Shown: positions 35,968 to 45,708 of the stretch, piece after piece
Layout of the letters: each line of letters starts with the position of its first letter
Numbering within the stretch: position 1 is the first letter of the stretch
Notes under the pieces: generated by a model
Seen by the model: only the letters and a program-made list of their open reading frames with translations
Told to the model about the DNA's origin: nothing
The model's database searches: none
Made by a program: the position numbers and the translations under genes
Source: Ignavibacteria bacterium
Lineage (GTDB): Bacteria; Bacteroidota; Ignavibacteria; Ignavibacteriales; Ignavibacteriaceae
Length of the DNA stretch: 64,000 bases
Assembly (NCBI GenBank): GCA_017302895.1
Contig: JAFLBV010000003.1
Coordinates: 444,500-508,499 of the forward strand
Reading direction: 5' to 3'

Positions 35968-36836
35968 TAGATGTCTTCCAATCCTTTCTTGATTCTGTTT
36001 ATTGTCAATGGAGCCGAACCTTCATAATGATTGTTCACATTCAAGTACACTTCGGTATCCATTCCCTTCAATACTTCGAGAAGTCTGGTCAACCGTGAAA
36101 TTTCCACATCCTTCGGTTCAACAATTCTGTCCCATACGCCCCCTGTTTTTTCCTCAATACCAGATCTGTCAGGTCCGTGGAGTCGAATAATGATTCTCTC
36201 ACCGAGCAAGTCCTTGAACCTGTCGATAATCTCAAATATTGGAGGCATGAAATAGCCCTGCAAGAAAACAGGAGTTGCTTCCAGGTCATGAAGGAGAGTG
36301 AAAAATTCACGGGTAAGGAAATTTGGATTTCTGATTTCAACCGCAAGTGGCAACCGTTTTCCGGCTTCTTTGAAAAACTTCTCCAATAATCCGAAAAAGA
36401 GGTTCGGATCCGGCATCTTTTGTTTGTTCAAATACTCAAACTGTAAAATCAGAGCGGCCGTCTTCCCATGGAGCGGTGAAATCGATTCAACAAATGAATT
36501 CCATAGCTCACCGGAGAGAAACCACGGATTTTGTTCAGGTTTTCCACCGGTATATTTGGGATAAAAGTGCGTGAGCGTAATTGAATTGGGCACTTTGATG
36601 GTAAATTTGAAATTGTCCGGGGTGACTGCAGCATATTCTTCGGCATCTTTTAATTTCGGAAGTGCGGGCGGTTTTCCCGGAGTAAAAAGTGACCAAAACC
36701 ACTGATCCACTTCAACAGAATCAAAAGTTTTTGAGTACTCCTCCAAAAAATTAATTTCACCAAATTCAGGATAAACTATCCCTTTCCATGATTCATATTT
36801 CCAACTGCAGGTACCGAACCGGATAAGTTCACTCAT
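35967..36836 (-). CDS. DUF72 family protein
   Basis: This is a 289-residue TIM-barrel-like protein of the DUF72 family. It has the N-terminal RFGTCSWKYESWKGIVYP motif, a VEVDQWFW-type strand, and the C-terminal VYLNVNNHYEGSAPLTI segment, a variant of the usual YVYFNNHYEG. The biochemical role of the family is not established. The adjoining EamA transporter is coupled to it by a 1-base overlap. Confidence 0.85.
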   Translation of the reverse strand: MSELIRFGTCSWKYESWKGIVYPEFGEINFLEEYSKTFDSVEVDQWFWSLFTPGKPPALPKLKDAEEYAAVTPDNFKFTIKVPNSITLTHFYPKYTGGKPEQNPWFLSGELWNSFVESISPLHGKTAALILQFEYLNKQKMPDPNLFFGLLEKFFKEAGKRLPLAVEIRNPNFLTREFFTLLHDLEATPVFLQGYFMPPIFEIIDRFKDLLGERIIIRLHGPDRSGIEEKTGGVWDRIVEPKDVEISRLTRLLEVLKGMDTEVYLNVNNHYEGSAPLTINRIKKGLEDI

Positions 36837-36887
36837 AACTAAAAAACTTTTCCTATATTGAATTCAAAAAAACAAACATTTGAAGCC

Positions 36888-38018
36888 ATGACCGAAAAAA
36901 CATCACTGGATACTCTGACAAAATTTTTCATCGCGACACTGGGAATTGTAGCCATTGTTATCGTACTGAAAGAACTTCAAAACCTATTTCTTCCTTTTGT
37001 GATAGCGTATTTTCTTTATTTTCTTTTTGTACCGCTTAACAAGTTTCTCACTTCGAAGAAAATACCACTTGCAATTGCGGGATTGTTGGATATTGCTATT
37101 ACTTTCACCATGACCTGGTTTGCGGGCAAATTTATCATAGACAGTCTCATGAGTTTTAGCAGCGAACTCGATCTGTACGATAAAAAACTTTCAGCAATGG
37201 TGATGAGTACCGCCACATCCATTGGAATAAGCGATCCGGCATTGAATAATTTTTCAATTCAATCGCTTCTAAAACAGATCGATTACGGTTCACTTGCTGG
37301 AGGATTGCTTACATCCACAATCGACCTGATGGGTTATGCCCTTTTTGTAATATTTTTCTTTTCATTTATCCTCCCCGGTCACAAAGCGATATATCGAGCC
37401 ATCGAGAAAAGGGTTGTCTCTCCGAAAAAATTCGAAATTATCAAACGAAAACAGCTTGTTGGTGATGAATCAGGTCAATCCGCAGTCCAACCCGACCATG
37501 ATCTCGAAGAAGAAACCACAAAGCTTGAAAAAACATTTAAAACCATTCCCGAACAGATACAAAAGTATATTATTACAAAACTTGTTCTCAACATCCTCGC
37601 CGGTGTAACCGTAGGTGTTGTTCTTGGCATTCTTGGAGTGCCGTTTCCCGCTGTATGGGGTGCATTTACTGCCATCCTGAACTTTATACCCACAATCGGG
37701 TCTGCTTTCGCAACAATACTTCCCGCCCTGATGTCGCTGGTGGATTCAGGGGAAATCACTTTCACGCTGCTGGTTGTTGGTTGTATGGCAGGGATACAAA
37801 CCCTTTATTTTAATCTTCTCGAGCCTATGATAGTTGGAAAAAGGCTCAACCTGAATCCTCTGGTTATTCTTTTTTCTGTTATAATCTGGGGTTACATCTG
37901 GGGTATTATGGGGATGTTTCTGGCAGTTCCCCTGACGGCAATTCTAAAGATTGTAATCTCAAATTTTGATTCAAAAAACATGCAGTTTATTTCAGATTTG
38001 ATGGGCTCGAACGATTAG
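36888..38018 (+). CDS. AI-2E/PerM family membrane protein
   Basis: This 376-residue protein is counted from ATG 36888; a TTG at 36858 would add 10 residues but has no better ribosome site. Hydrophobic helices come early (FIATLGIVAIVIVLKEL; LFLPFVIAYFLYFLFV), followed by a hydrophilic middle domain. The C-terminal block GVPFPAVWGAFTAILNFIPTIGS is typical of the family. Some members export autoinducer-2 or act as Na+/H+ antiporters, so the substrate here is open. It is divergent from the DUF72 gene. Confidence 0.85.
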   Translation: MTEKTSLDTLTKFFIATLGIVAIVIVLKELQNLFLPFVIAYFLYFLFVPLNKFLTSKKIPLAIAGLLDIAITFTMTWFAGKFIIDSLMSFSSELDLYDKKLSAMVMSTATSIGISDPALNNFSIQSLLKQIDYGSLAGGLLTSTIDLMGYALFVIFFFSFILPGHKAIYRAIEKRVVSPKKFEIIKRKQLVGDESGQSAVQPDHDLEEETTKLEKTFKTIPEQIQKYIITKLVLNILAGVTVGVVLGILGVPFPAVWGAFTAILNFIPTIGSAFATILPALMSLVDSGEITFTLLVVGCMAGIQTLYFNLLEPMIVGKRLNLNPLVILFSVIIWGYIWGIMGMFLAVPLTAILKIVISNFDSKNMQFISDLMGSND

Positions 38019-38911
38019 AGGTTAAGTTCGTCCTTCATAAATCTGAATGTATCCTCTATCGAACTGGCAGAGTAGCCGAATTCGGTTTCTGCTTTAATGG
38101 TTACCAGTCCTGAGTTCAGAGGTCTTTTTGCCGGCTGGTTCAGCTCTGGTGTGGTTATTGCTTTCACGAGCGATTTATCGAGACCAAAAAAGTCGACTAT
38201 TCTCATTGTAAAATCATAACGGGAGAGGAATTCCCGGCCACCTATATTATATACTCCGTACTTTCCAAATTCCATCACCTGTCCAATGGCTCTAACCAGG
38301 TCGTCCAGGAAAGTGGGATTATTTATCTGATCGGTCACAATTCTTATTGTCTCACCTTTTCTTATCGATTCAACAACCCAGCGCACAAAATCAAGCCGCC
38401 CTTCTTTTATCACACCATACAGTACATTCGTTCTCAATATAGTGTAGAGTGCGTTCGAAATTCTCAGGGCATTTTCACCCGCCAGTTTGGTCCTTCCATA
38501 GTAACCAACGGGATTGGGTTTGTCGTTTTCGGAGTACTGACCTTTTATTCCGTCAAAAATGTAGTCTGAAGAGATGTGTATCAAATGGGCATCACAGTTC
38601 CTGGCGCCTTCAGCCATGTATTCCACAGCTTTTACATTGATGCTCCATGCCAGTTCCCGTTCGGACTCGGATTTATCCACATTGGTAAACGCAGCGGCAT
38701 TTATGATGTAATCGGGGGAAAAATTCGATATAATCGATTTGACCTTGTCTCTTTTTGTAATATCCGCCTGAACATAATTTGCGGAAGTGTCGTAGAACTT
38801 TTCTTCGAAGGAAGAGCAGAGGACAGAGTAACCGAGTTTTTTGGCGAAATATTCATAGCACCGTTGTCCAAGCATACCTGATGCGCCAAAAATCAAAATT
38901 TTATTTTTCAT
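38015..38911 (-). CDS. RmlD-like dTDP-4-dehydrorhamnose reductase family protein
   Basis: This 298-residue extended SDR protein is counted from the ATG at 38911, because MKNKILIFGASGMLGQ begins the Rossmann fold directly; a start 18 bases upstream is possible. It shows GASGMLGQ, the catalytic YGRTKLAGE (YxxxK) and ISSDYIFDG. The family reduces dTDP-4-keto-6-deoxy-sugars, but the other rml genes are not nearby, so another sugar-nucleotide substrate is possible. The start overlaps the end of the PfkB kinase gene by 11 bases, indicating co-transcription. Confidence 0.78.
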   Translation of the reverse strand: MKNKILIFGASGMLGQRCYEYFAKKLGYSVLCSSFEEKFYDTSANYVQADITKRDKVKSIISNFSPDYIINAAAFTNVDKSESERELAWSINVKAVEYMAEGARNCDAHLIHISSDYIFDGIKGQYSENDKPNPVGYYGRTKLAGENALRISNALYTILRTNVLYGVIKEGRLDFVRWVVESIRKGETIRIVTDQINNPTFLDDLVRAIGQVMEFGKYGVYNIGGREFLSRYDFTMRIVDFFGLDKSLVKAITTPELNQPAKRPLNSGLVTIKAETEFGYSASSIEDTFRFMKDELNL

Positions 38912-39800
38912 ATAAGAGGGAATCAACATCTTTTTTAAGGTTCTCTATCTGTTCTGTTGTTTTATAAGTTGATATTACAGCACCGGCAGCATTTCCTGCA
39001 TAAAGTGCTTTTACAGCGTCACCGGTTCTCAACCAGTTGAGGAAAAATGCGGCACCAAACACATCGCCACACCCGACCTTGTTAATGGTTTCCACTTTGA
39101 TTGCTTTCGCGAAGAGGGAGTTTATCTCACCATCTTGCCGGTAATACATTCTTACCCCTAAATCGCCTTTGGTAACCAAAACAATTTTGACTCCCAAATT
39201 TAAGATATTTTCGACTATCGATTCCTCTATTTCTCCGGTACCACAGCAAAGAATTTCAGTTTCATTCGCCTGAAGGATGTCGACAGAGGCTGCCCACTGA
39301 TCAATATCATCGATTTTGGCGAAGTCCCTGTTCCCGTCTTCGCTGAAGGACCTTGCTCTCGAATGGATATCGAGAAAAACGGGGGCTTGAGTAATTGATT
39401 TTATCGTCTTCAGATCATCCGGTGTAAAATCGAAACCGGTGATGAGATTCACGAGGACTCCTCTTAGGTTGAGGTCAGACAGGGCCGCCGGGTCAAATTT
39501 AATTTTCTCCGTCAGGTACTCATATTTTTCCTCTCTTTCGCCTTTTTCGTGAATGAGCAGGTGGTTGACCGGGAGTTGATCAACAATATTGACGAGCGAT
39601 CGGTTGAATCTCTCATAAAGAGGGAAGTAGAGGTGCTTTTGTTTTTCGGAGAGGTTCGTCAGCATAAAAATCTCATCACCATCCTCCTTAAGTACATCAA
39701 AGGCAGAAGCTACATAAAACATCCCTCCCGGCTGGTTTAATACCTTGCCGTTTGTATGAATCATGTCCTCTACGGAGGATCCGGCGATAAGAAGTTTCAT
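38901..39800 (-). CDS. PfkB-family carbohydrate kinase
   Basis: This 299-residue ribokinase-superfamily protein has the C-terminal PfkB signature GCGDVFGAAFFLNWL, with the catalytic Asp in GCGD. The usual GGxxxN motif is replaced by QPGGMFYVASAF near the N-terminus. The phosphorylated substrate (sugar or nucleoside) is unknown. It is first in a two-gene unit with the RmlD-like reductase, which hints at surface-sugar metabolism. Confidence 0.8.
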   Translation of the reverse strand: MKLLIAGSSVEDMIHTNGKVLNQPGGMFYVASAFDVLKEDGDEIFMLTNLSEKQKHLYFPLYERFNRSLVNIVDQLPVNHLLIHEKGEREEKYEYLTEKIKFDPAALSDLNLRGVLVNLITGFDFTPDDLKTIKSITQAPVFLDIHSRARSFSEDGNRDFAKIDDIDQWAASVDILQANETEILCCGTGEIEESIVENILNLGVKIVLVTKGDLGVRMYYRQDGEINSLFAKAIKVETINKVGCGDVFGAAFFLNWLRTGDAVKALYAGNAAGAVISTYKTTEQIENLKKDVDSLLYEK

Positions 39801-39862
39801 ATAAAACCTGAATAAGTGATTTGTAAATATAGGAAATCAGAAATCAAGCGAATGGACAAAAA

Positions 39863-39892
39863 AAAGCTGCCCCGGTCTCACAAGGCAGCTTT
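39863..39892 (-). terminator. Rho-independent terminator of the TonB-dependent receptor-like gene
   Basis: A 9-bp stem AAAGCTGCC/GGCAGCTTT with an A run to its left reads as a U tract for leftward transcription. Confidence 0.75.
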
Positions 39893-39967
39893 ATTCACAG
39901 ACTGAAACAGTCGTTATCGTGAAAGTAAAATTAAGTAGTGCATGATTCCAAAATCATTTCTGACTGT

Positions 39968-42427
39968 TTAGAAGGAATCAGCTCCGGGACCCTCTTCTCC
40001 ACCTTTCTTCTGCTGTTTTTTGAAGCTGTTGAAGGTGTAGGTAAGCCCTACATAAACATTTCTGGAGTCATTCTTACGATAGTTCGACAGATCGAAATTG
40101 GTACCGACAGTTGAGTTGGTCCACTTCATTGTGTTGAAGAGATCGGAAACTCTTACTGTGAGTGACAGGTTACCGTCGAAGAAATCCTGTTTGTAAGCGA
40201 CATCCATGAAATACATTTCTTCAGTTCTGCCCTGGGCATTTACAGAAGGAGCGTTGTAATTGAACATTAACTGCATGCTTGCACCCTCGAAGAGATTTAG
40301 CGAGGAGATGAGTTTTGCATTCCAACTGTAATCATCCTGATTTATTTTTGTCAATCCCGACTCACCATTCAACTGAATTCTGTAGTACGAGAACGACGGC
40401 ATAAGACGGAATCCGGAGAAAATTTCACCACCTGTGCTGACTTCAAATCCTGTGCTTTTTTGAGTTGCAATGTTGTCCCAGGTCGTTTCAGTTATTCCGT
40501 TACCGATTAGACGGGTGAATGAGTTGATTGCACCATTCGTCTGACGGTAGAAAAGGGTTGTCATGAAGTTCAGTTTCCCCATAAAGAGTGAGTAACCGAG
40601 TTCATAAGAATCTGTAAACTGCGGGTTGATATTCGGATTACCGAAGTAGATGTTAAGTGAATCAGTATTATCAACAAAAGGATTCACCTGTCTTGGATTT
40701 GGCCTGTCAACTCTGCGGCTGTAGTTTGCCCTGATCTCCTGAATCATACTCGGTGAGTAGGTCAGATAGACTGACGGGAAGAAATCAGTGTAATTTTTAT
40801 CCACTTTGACATTGGTTCTGTCCGTTTTACCATCCGCAATTGTTGTTTCAGATCTTAAACCTGCCTGATATTTGAAGTCGCCGAAACTTCCCGTGAAGAT
40901 TGCAAAGGCAGCATGTATCTGTTCATTGTAATCGAAGACATTAGTCTGGTTGGTGTTCAGCACCCAGTTGTCAGTTACAGGATCGCAGTTGAAATAGGAA
41001 ACACCTGAGTTCAGATTTCTGAAAGTGGTTTTGATACCTGTTTCAAGTTTTGTTGTACTTTCAAACAGGGGCATTGACCAGTTGATGGAACCGACAAGAA
41101 ACTCAAATTTGTTTTTTGAATCATTTTTGGTTTTCACGAGCGAGGAATTGTTGAATCTGTCGACATTCGAGAAACTGTTGAGGTTTACATCATTTCTAGA
41201 GAAAGTCAGGTCTGCAGTCAGCTCAGTGTTTTTATCCGTAAAAGTTCTTTTGTAGTTCAGGGAGTAGTTCTGATTCTGGAAATCTCTTGCACCCTCGCTG
41301 TATCTCTGATACACCTCTGCAGGAGTTCCTGAAGAAGTGGAGGTGTTTTGAGTCTTGAATGCATTATCAAAATTGAACTTCCTGTAATTTCCCTGAAGTG
41401 TCAGGGTATTAAAGTCATCAAGGTACCAGTCGAAACCAAGGTTGTAGTTACTCATGTTCATGGTAAAATTACCGTTGGAAGTCTGGGAGAGGATATTTGT
41501 GGAACCGGGATAGAAGGCGGTTCTCACAGAGTTACCCTCGTTCATGAAGTTGTTCACTCTGAAATCAAAATTTCCGAAGAAATTGATATGTTCGAGTTTG
41601 TAGTTCAAATTGACCGAGGAATTGTATTTGTCATTTGTTCCGACATTTGAAGAGAGCATACCGTTGATACCAAGGTTTGATTTCTTCTTCAGTTTAATAT
41701 TCACAATACCGGCGGTGCCTTCTGCATCATATTTGGCTGATGGATTTGTTACGAGTTCGATGGACTCGATCGAACCGGCAGGTATTGATGCTAAAATATC
41801 ACCGATTGACTGACCGCCTGTGTTGGCTGGTCTGCCATCGATCAAAATCTTGACATTTCCATTCCCGCGAAGAGTCAGGTTACCATCGATGTCAACCTGT
41901 ACCGAAGGGACATTTCTTAAGACATCGGCGGCATTTCCGCCTGCGGATGCGATATTTTTATCAACATTAATAATCTGTTTGTCGAGATTGTTGATTATGG
42001 CGTCTTTTTCGCCTGTAACCAGTACTTCATCAGTTGTCATTCCGGCAGGTCTTAACTTCAAAATCCCCAAATCAACAGACAGACTCTTTGGAGTCACCAG
42101 TATCGAGTCGATTGTGAGTTTCTCATAACCAATAAATGAGATTTCAGCAGTATATAAGCCAAAGGGCACCTGGGACATTTTGAACAACCCGGAAATGTCT
42201 GTTACAGTCCCGTTCACAAGAGCTTTGTCTTTTTTGCGGTAAATTACAAAATTACCATACTCAACCGGTTTGCCGGTTTTGGCATCAACGAGTACACCTG
42301 AAATCTCACCTGAAGGATCTGCTCCGCCGGGTGTGTTTACAGGTTTTTTTTGCTGGCTAAGGCTCTCGCTCGACAAAATTATGAGTGAGAGAATTGAAAG
42401 AATTAAGATGTGTCTCATTTTCCTCAT
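39968..42427 (-). CDS. TonB-dependent receptor-like outer membrane beta-barrel protein
   Basis: This is an 819-residue outer membrane protein. The signal peptide (RHILILSILSLIILSSESLSQ) is followed by a carboxypeptidase-regulatory-like Ig domain (GEISGVLVDAKTGKPVEYGN). A plug follows (ADVLRNVPSVQVDIDGNLTL), then a long beta-barrel with alternating strands ending in YVGLTYTFNSF. The RRVDRPNPRQVNPF segment is typical of the Bacteroidota OMP_b-brl_3 group. These proteins import siderophores, glycans or peptides, or serve as non-TonB barrels. No SusD partner is next to it, so the ligand is unknown. Confidence 0.87.
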   Translation of the reverse strand: MRKMRHILILSILSLIILSSESLSQQKKPVNTPGGADPSGEISGVLVDAKTGKPVEYGNFVIYRKKDKALVNGTVTDISGLFKMSQVPFGLYTAEISFIGYEKLTIDSILVTPKSLSVDLGILKLRPAGMTTDEVLVTGEKDAIINNLDKQIINVDKNIASAGGNAADVLRNVPSVQVDIDGNLTLRGNGNVKILIDGRPANTGGQSIGDILASIPAGSIESIELVTNPSAKYDAEGTAGIVNIKLKKKSNLGINGMLSSNVGTNDKYNSSVNLNYKLEHINFFGNFDFRVNNFMNEGNSVRTAFYPGSTNILSQTSNGNFTMNMSNYNLGFDWYLDDFNTLTLQGNYRKFNFDNAFKTQNTSTSSGTPAEVYQRYSEGARDFQNQNYSLNYKRTFTDKNTELTADLTFSRNDVNLNSFSNVDRFNNSSLVKTKNDSKNKFEFLVGSINWSMPLFESTTKLETGIKTTFRNLNSGVSYFNCDPVTDNWVLNTNQTNVFDYNEQIHAAFAIFTGSFGDFKYQAGLRSETTIADGKTDRTNVKVDKNYTDFFPSVYLTYSPSMIQEIRANYSRRVDRPNPRQVNPFVDNTDSLNIYFGNPNINPQFTDSYELGYSLFMGKLNFMTTLFYRQTNGAINSFTRLIGNGITETTWDNIATQKSTGFEVSTGGEIFSGFRLMPSFSYYRIQLNGESGLTKINQDDYSWNAKLISSLNLFEGASMQLMFNYNAPSVNAQGRTEEMYFMDVAYKQDFFDGNLSLTVRVSDLFNTMKWTNSTVGTNFDLSNYRKNDSRNVYVGLTYTFNSFKKQQKKGGEEGPGADSF

Positions 42428-42662
42428 CGTAGAAATTTAATAATACTGATAATTGGACAGCCAAAATCACGAAAAGATTAATGATATTCAAGGATTTTGG
42501 TTGAATGGTATATATTCTAAACAAGCGGTTAAAAAGAATGGTTTCTGTTGAATAGTTTTATATCCAGAATTCAAGAAATTAAGGGAGAAATTTGTTATTT
42601 TTGCCCTTTTATAATTTAACAGTATAATTATTCATAAAATTCAATTCAGACGAGAATTTAAC
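42428..42662. other. Divergent promoter region between the receptor and the export operon
   Basis: This AT-rich 235-bp gap separates the divergent receptor gene and macAB-like operon. It contains TATAAT-like sequence near 42,610 but no well-spaced -35 element. I cannot assign a promoter with confidence. Confidence 0.3.
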
Positions 42663-43847
42663 ATGCCCGATTCAGAAATGGATCTTTCAACACTAAAAAT
42701 TGACCGTACTCAAAGAAAAAATCCGGAAAACCGCGGAAAATACATCAAATTCGGGGTGCTGATAATATTATTGGCAGCGATCGCATGGGCGGTTTTTTAT
42801 TTTTTTGGTGATATTTTTGATCCTCCGGCAGAAGTAAAAATGACGACCGCAGTAATGCAAACCCCAACAGAAAGTGAAGCCCTGCTCACAGGAAATGGTT
42901 ATGTAGTGGCTCAAAGAAAGGCCTCCATTGCATCGAAAGCAATGGGAAGACTGGTTTTTCTGAAGGTAGTGGAGGGTGATAAAGTAAGGAAAAACGAAGT
43001 TATCGCCCGGCTCGAAGATACAGACATTATCGCTCAGATACAGCAGGCAGAGTCGAACTTGAAACTTTCTGAGACTGACCTTAAGGAAGCTGAAAACAAT
43101 TTCAGAAGGGCGAAACAACTGTTTGAGAGGAATGCTCTGACCGAAACCGAACTTGATGCTGCAGAAACAAGGTTAAAACGGGTGGTTGCAGGTATCGATT
43201 ATGCCAAAACCCAGATAGCCCGGCTCAAAGTGGACCTCGAAAATACTCTCATCAGGGCACCTTTCGATGGAACGGTACTGACAAAAAATGCGGAGGTCGG
43301 AGAGGTGGTTTCTCCATTGTCGGGTGGCGCCAATTCAAGAGCTGCGGTTGTTACGATAGCGGACATGAACTCCCTTCAGGTGGAAGCGGATGTGTCCGAA
43401 TCGAATATCGATAAAATAACTTTGAACATGGAGTGTCAGGTTTATCTTGATGCTTACCCTGACAAGGGATATGCAGGTTTTGTAGCAAAAATAGTACCTA
43501 CTGCCGACAGGTCAAAAGCGACGGTATTGGTGAAGATCGGGTTTAAGGATTATGACAGCAAGGTTTTGCCTGAGATGAGGGCGAGGGTTTCATTTCTCGC
43601 TGAACCCGTTAAAAACACGGATCAGAAGCCGTTCCTTGCCATTCCTGTAACTTCGATCGTAAAACGGGATAATAAAAAGTATGTTTACAAAGTGAAAGAC
43701 GACAAAATTGTGGAAGTTCCTGTAACAACCGGGAAGGAATACGGAACCTCTGTCGAAATCACATCCGGACTTGCCGAGGGTGACAAAATTCTCGAAAAAG
43801 TCACAAAAGAAATAACTCCCGGTCTAAAAGTGAAAATCAAACAATAA
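42663..43847 (+). CDS. Periplasmic adaptor subunit of a MacAB-type exporter (HlyD/RND MFP family)
   Basis: This 394-residue protein has an N-terminal cytoplasmic stub and one membrane anchor (about 29-47, FGVLIILLAAIAWAVFYFFG). A lipoyl/barrel-sandwich half-motif follows (GYVVAQRKASIASKAMGRLV), then an alpha-hairpin coiled coil (about 120-175), the second lipoyl half (LIRAPFDGTVLTKNAEVGEVV) and a beta-barrel/membrane-proximal domain. It bridges the inner-membrane ABC permeases encoded downstream to an outer membrane channel. A gene for that channel is not obvious nearby. Confidence 0.9.
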   Translation: MPDSEMDLSTLKIDRTQRKNPENRGKYIKFGVLIILLAAIAWAVFYFFGDIFDPPAEVKMTTAVMQTPTESEALLTGNGYVVAQRKASIASKAMGRLVFLKVVEGDKVRKNEVIARLEDTDIIAQIQQAESNLKLSETDLKEAENNFRRAKQLFERNALTETELDAAETRLKRVVAGIDYAKTQIARLKVDLENTLIRAPFDGTVLTKNAEVGEVVSPLSGGANSRAAVVTIADMNSLQVEADVSESNIDKITLNMECQVYLDAYPDKGYAGFVAKIVPTADRSKATVLVKIGFKDYDSKVLPEMRARVSFLAEPVKNTDQKPFLAIPVTSIVKRDNKKYVYKVKDDKIVEVPVTTGKEYGTSVEITSGLAEGDKILEKVTKEITPGLKVKIKQ

Positions 43848-43857
43848 CAGGTAATAT

Positions 43858-44541
43858 ATGTCATCTTTAATAGAGATCAACAACCTTCAAAAATCGTATT
43901 GGAGAAACAACCTCGAGATTCCTGTCTTGAATAAACTGAGTCTCGGTGTCGAGAGTGGTGAGTTTCTTGCCCTGATGGGACCTTCGGGTTCGGGGAAAAC
44001 CACACTTTTGAATATGATTGCAGGTATTGACAGACCCACAGAAGGCACCATTAATATCAATGGCGAAGATGTGGGGCGCATGAGTGAGTCGAATCTTGCC
44101 AAATGGAGATCGGCTAACATCGGATTTGTTTTTCAGTTCTACAATTTGATACCTGTTCTTACTGCTTTCGAGAATGTCGAACTGCCGCTTCTTCTTACCA
44201 AGTTGAAAAAAGATGAGCGGAAAAAACATGTCGAAACCGCACTGACCATAGTAGGACTTGGTGACAGAATGCACCACTCCCCGAAACAACTTTCAGGTGG
44301 TCAGGAGCAAAGAGTGGCTATTGCCCGGGCAATTGTAACTGATCCATTGATAATTGTTGCAGATGAACCGACCGGAGATCTGGATAAAAACTCGGCTTCC
44401 GAGATTCTGTCGCTTTTGGAAAAACTTAATAAAGATTACCATAAAACTATCGTAATGGTAACTCACGATCCGCATGCTGCTGAGAGAGCAAGTCGTGTCC
44501 TTCATCTTGAGAAAGGTGAACTGGTCAAGGAGACAGTATGA
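43858..44541 (+). CDS. ABC transporter ATP-binding subunit (MacB/LolD-type)
   Basis: This is a 227-residue ATPase. Walker A is GPSGSGKTT, the Q-loop lies in FVFQFYNLIP, the ABC signature is LSGGQEQRVAIARA, Walker B is LIIVADEPTGD, and the switch His is in MVTHDPHAA. It belongs to the LolD/MacB group that powers mechanotransmission through FtsX-like permeases. The stop overlaps the first permease start by 4 bases. Confidence 0.95.
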   Translation: MSSLIEINNLQKSYWRNNLEIPVLNKLSLGVESGEFLALMGPSGSGKTTLLNMIAGIDRPTEGTININGEDVGRMSESNLAKWRSANIGFVFQFYNLIPVLTAFENVELPLLLTKLKKDERKKHVETALTIVGLGDRMHHSPKQLSGGQEQRVAIARAIVTDPLIIVADEPTGDLDKNSASEILSLLEKLNKDYHKTIVMVTHDPHAAERASRVLHLEKGELVKETV

Positions 44542-45698
44542 AAATCTTAAAGATTATGCTGAAGAATGCACTTCGGCACAAATTGCGTTCCTTCCTTACG
44601 ATTATTGGTATTTCAGTTGCCGTTATCGCTTTTGTTGTGATGAGAACAATCATTACGGCATGGGATATCGGAGTGGAAGCTGCTGCTGCAGATCGTGTAA
44701 TTGTCAGGAATGCCGTATCATTTATCTTCCCTCTGCCGGTAGCATACAAAGATAAAATAGAGAAAATCGACGGAGTAAAAATTGTTTCATGGGCAAACTG
44801 GTTTCAGGGAGTCTACAAGGACAAGGAAAACTTTTTCGGCAGAATGGCAGTGGATCATAATACTTTTTTCGAAGTGTATCCCGAGTTTATGATTACGCCT
44901 GAAGAAAAAGCCGCATTTCAAAAAGATGTTCAGTCGTGTGTAATTGGCGAGGCTACCGCTACAAAGTTCAATATCAAAAAAGGTGATATTGTTACTATTG
45001 AAGGGGATATTTACCCCGGAAACTGGGATTTCAAGGTGGCAGCCGTCTATAAAGCCCGCGACAAGATAACTGATGCGACCGGCATGTACTTCCGTTGGGA
45101 TTATGTAAACGAACGCCTGCAGAAAGAGTCTCCAGCAAGGGCAAATGAAGTGGGCTGGTATATTATCAAAGTTACCGATCCTGACAAAATTGCTGCCATT
45201 TCACAAAAGGTTGACGGATATTTTACAAACAGCTCATTTACCACCAAAACAGAGTCGGAAAGGGCATTCAACCAGGGATTTCTTGCCTCCACAAGTGCCA
45301 TTATCACAGCAATGAATGTGGTTTCATATGTAATTATCGGAATCATAATGCTCGTGCTTGGTAATACCATGATCATGGCAGCGAGGGAAAGAACCAGGGA
45401 ATATTCAGTGCTGAAAACACTCGGATTTACAGGAAAGCATCTGACAGGCCTGATACTCGGTGAATCGCTGGTTATATCCTTTCTTGGCGGACTCATTGGA
45501 CTCTTCCTCGGGATCTCTCTTGTCGATGGTTTGAGTCAGATTGTCCCAAAAACAATATTCCCAATCCTGGAAGTAAAAACGATGACAATATTATTTGCTT
45601 TCTTTTCAGCCATGCTGGTCGGAATAATTGCATCGATTTTCCCGATTCACAAAGCCGTCAATACAAAGATTGTTGACGGATTCAGATTTGTAGGGTAA
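44538..45698 (+). CDS. FtsX/MacB-like ABC permease 1
   Basis: This 386-residue permease has an N-terminal membrane helix (FLTIIGISVAVIAFVVMRTI), a large periplasmic MacB core domain (about 50-250) and three C-terminal helices, with the motif ARERTREYSVLKTLGFTGKH in the coupling loop. It pairs with the next gene to form a heterodimeric exporter driven by the upstream ATPase. Substrate not visible from sequence. Confidence 0.88.
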   Translation: MKILKIMLKNALRHKLRSFLTIIGISVAVIAFVVMRTIITAWDIGVEAAAADRVIVRNAVSFIFPLPVAYKDKIEKIDGVKIVSWANWFQGVYKDKENFFGRMAVDHNTFFEVYPEFMITPEEKAAFQKDVQSCVIGEATATKFNIKKGDIVTIEGDIYPGNWDFKVAAVYKARDKITDATGMYFRWDYVNERLQKESPARANEVGWYIIKVTDPDKIAAISQKVDGYFTNSSFTTKTESERAFNQGFLASTSAIITAMNVVSYVIIGIIMLVLGNTMIMAARERTREYSVLKTLGFTGKHLTGLILGESLVISFLGGLIGLFLGISLVDGLSQIVPKTIFPILEVKTMTILFAFFSAMLVGIIASIFPIHKAVNTKIVDGFRFVG

Positions 45699-45708
45699 GG
45701 AGAAGAGT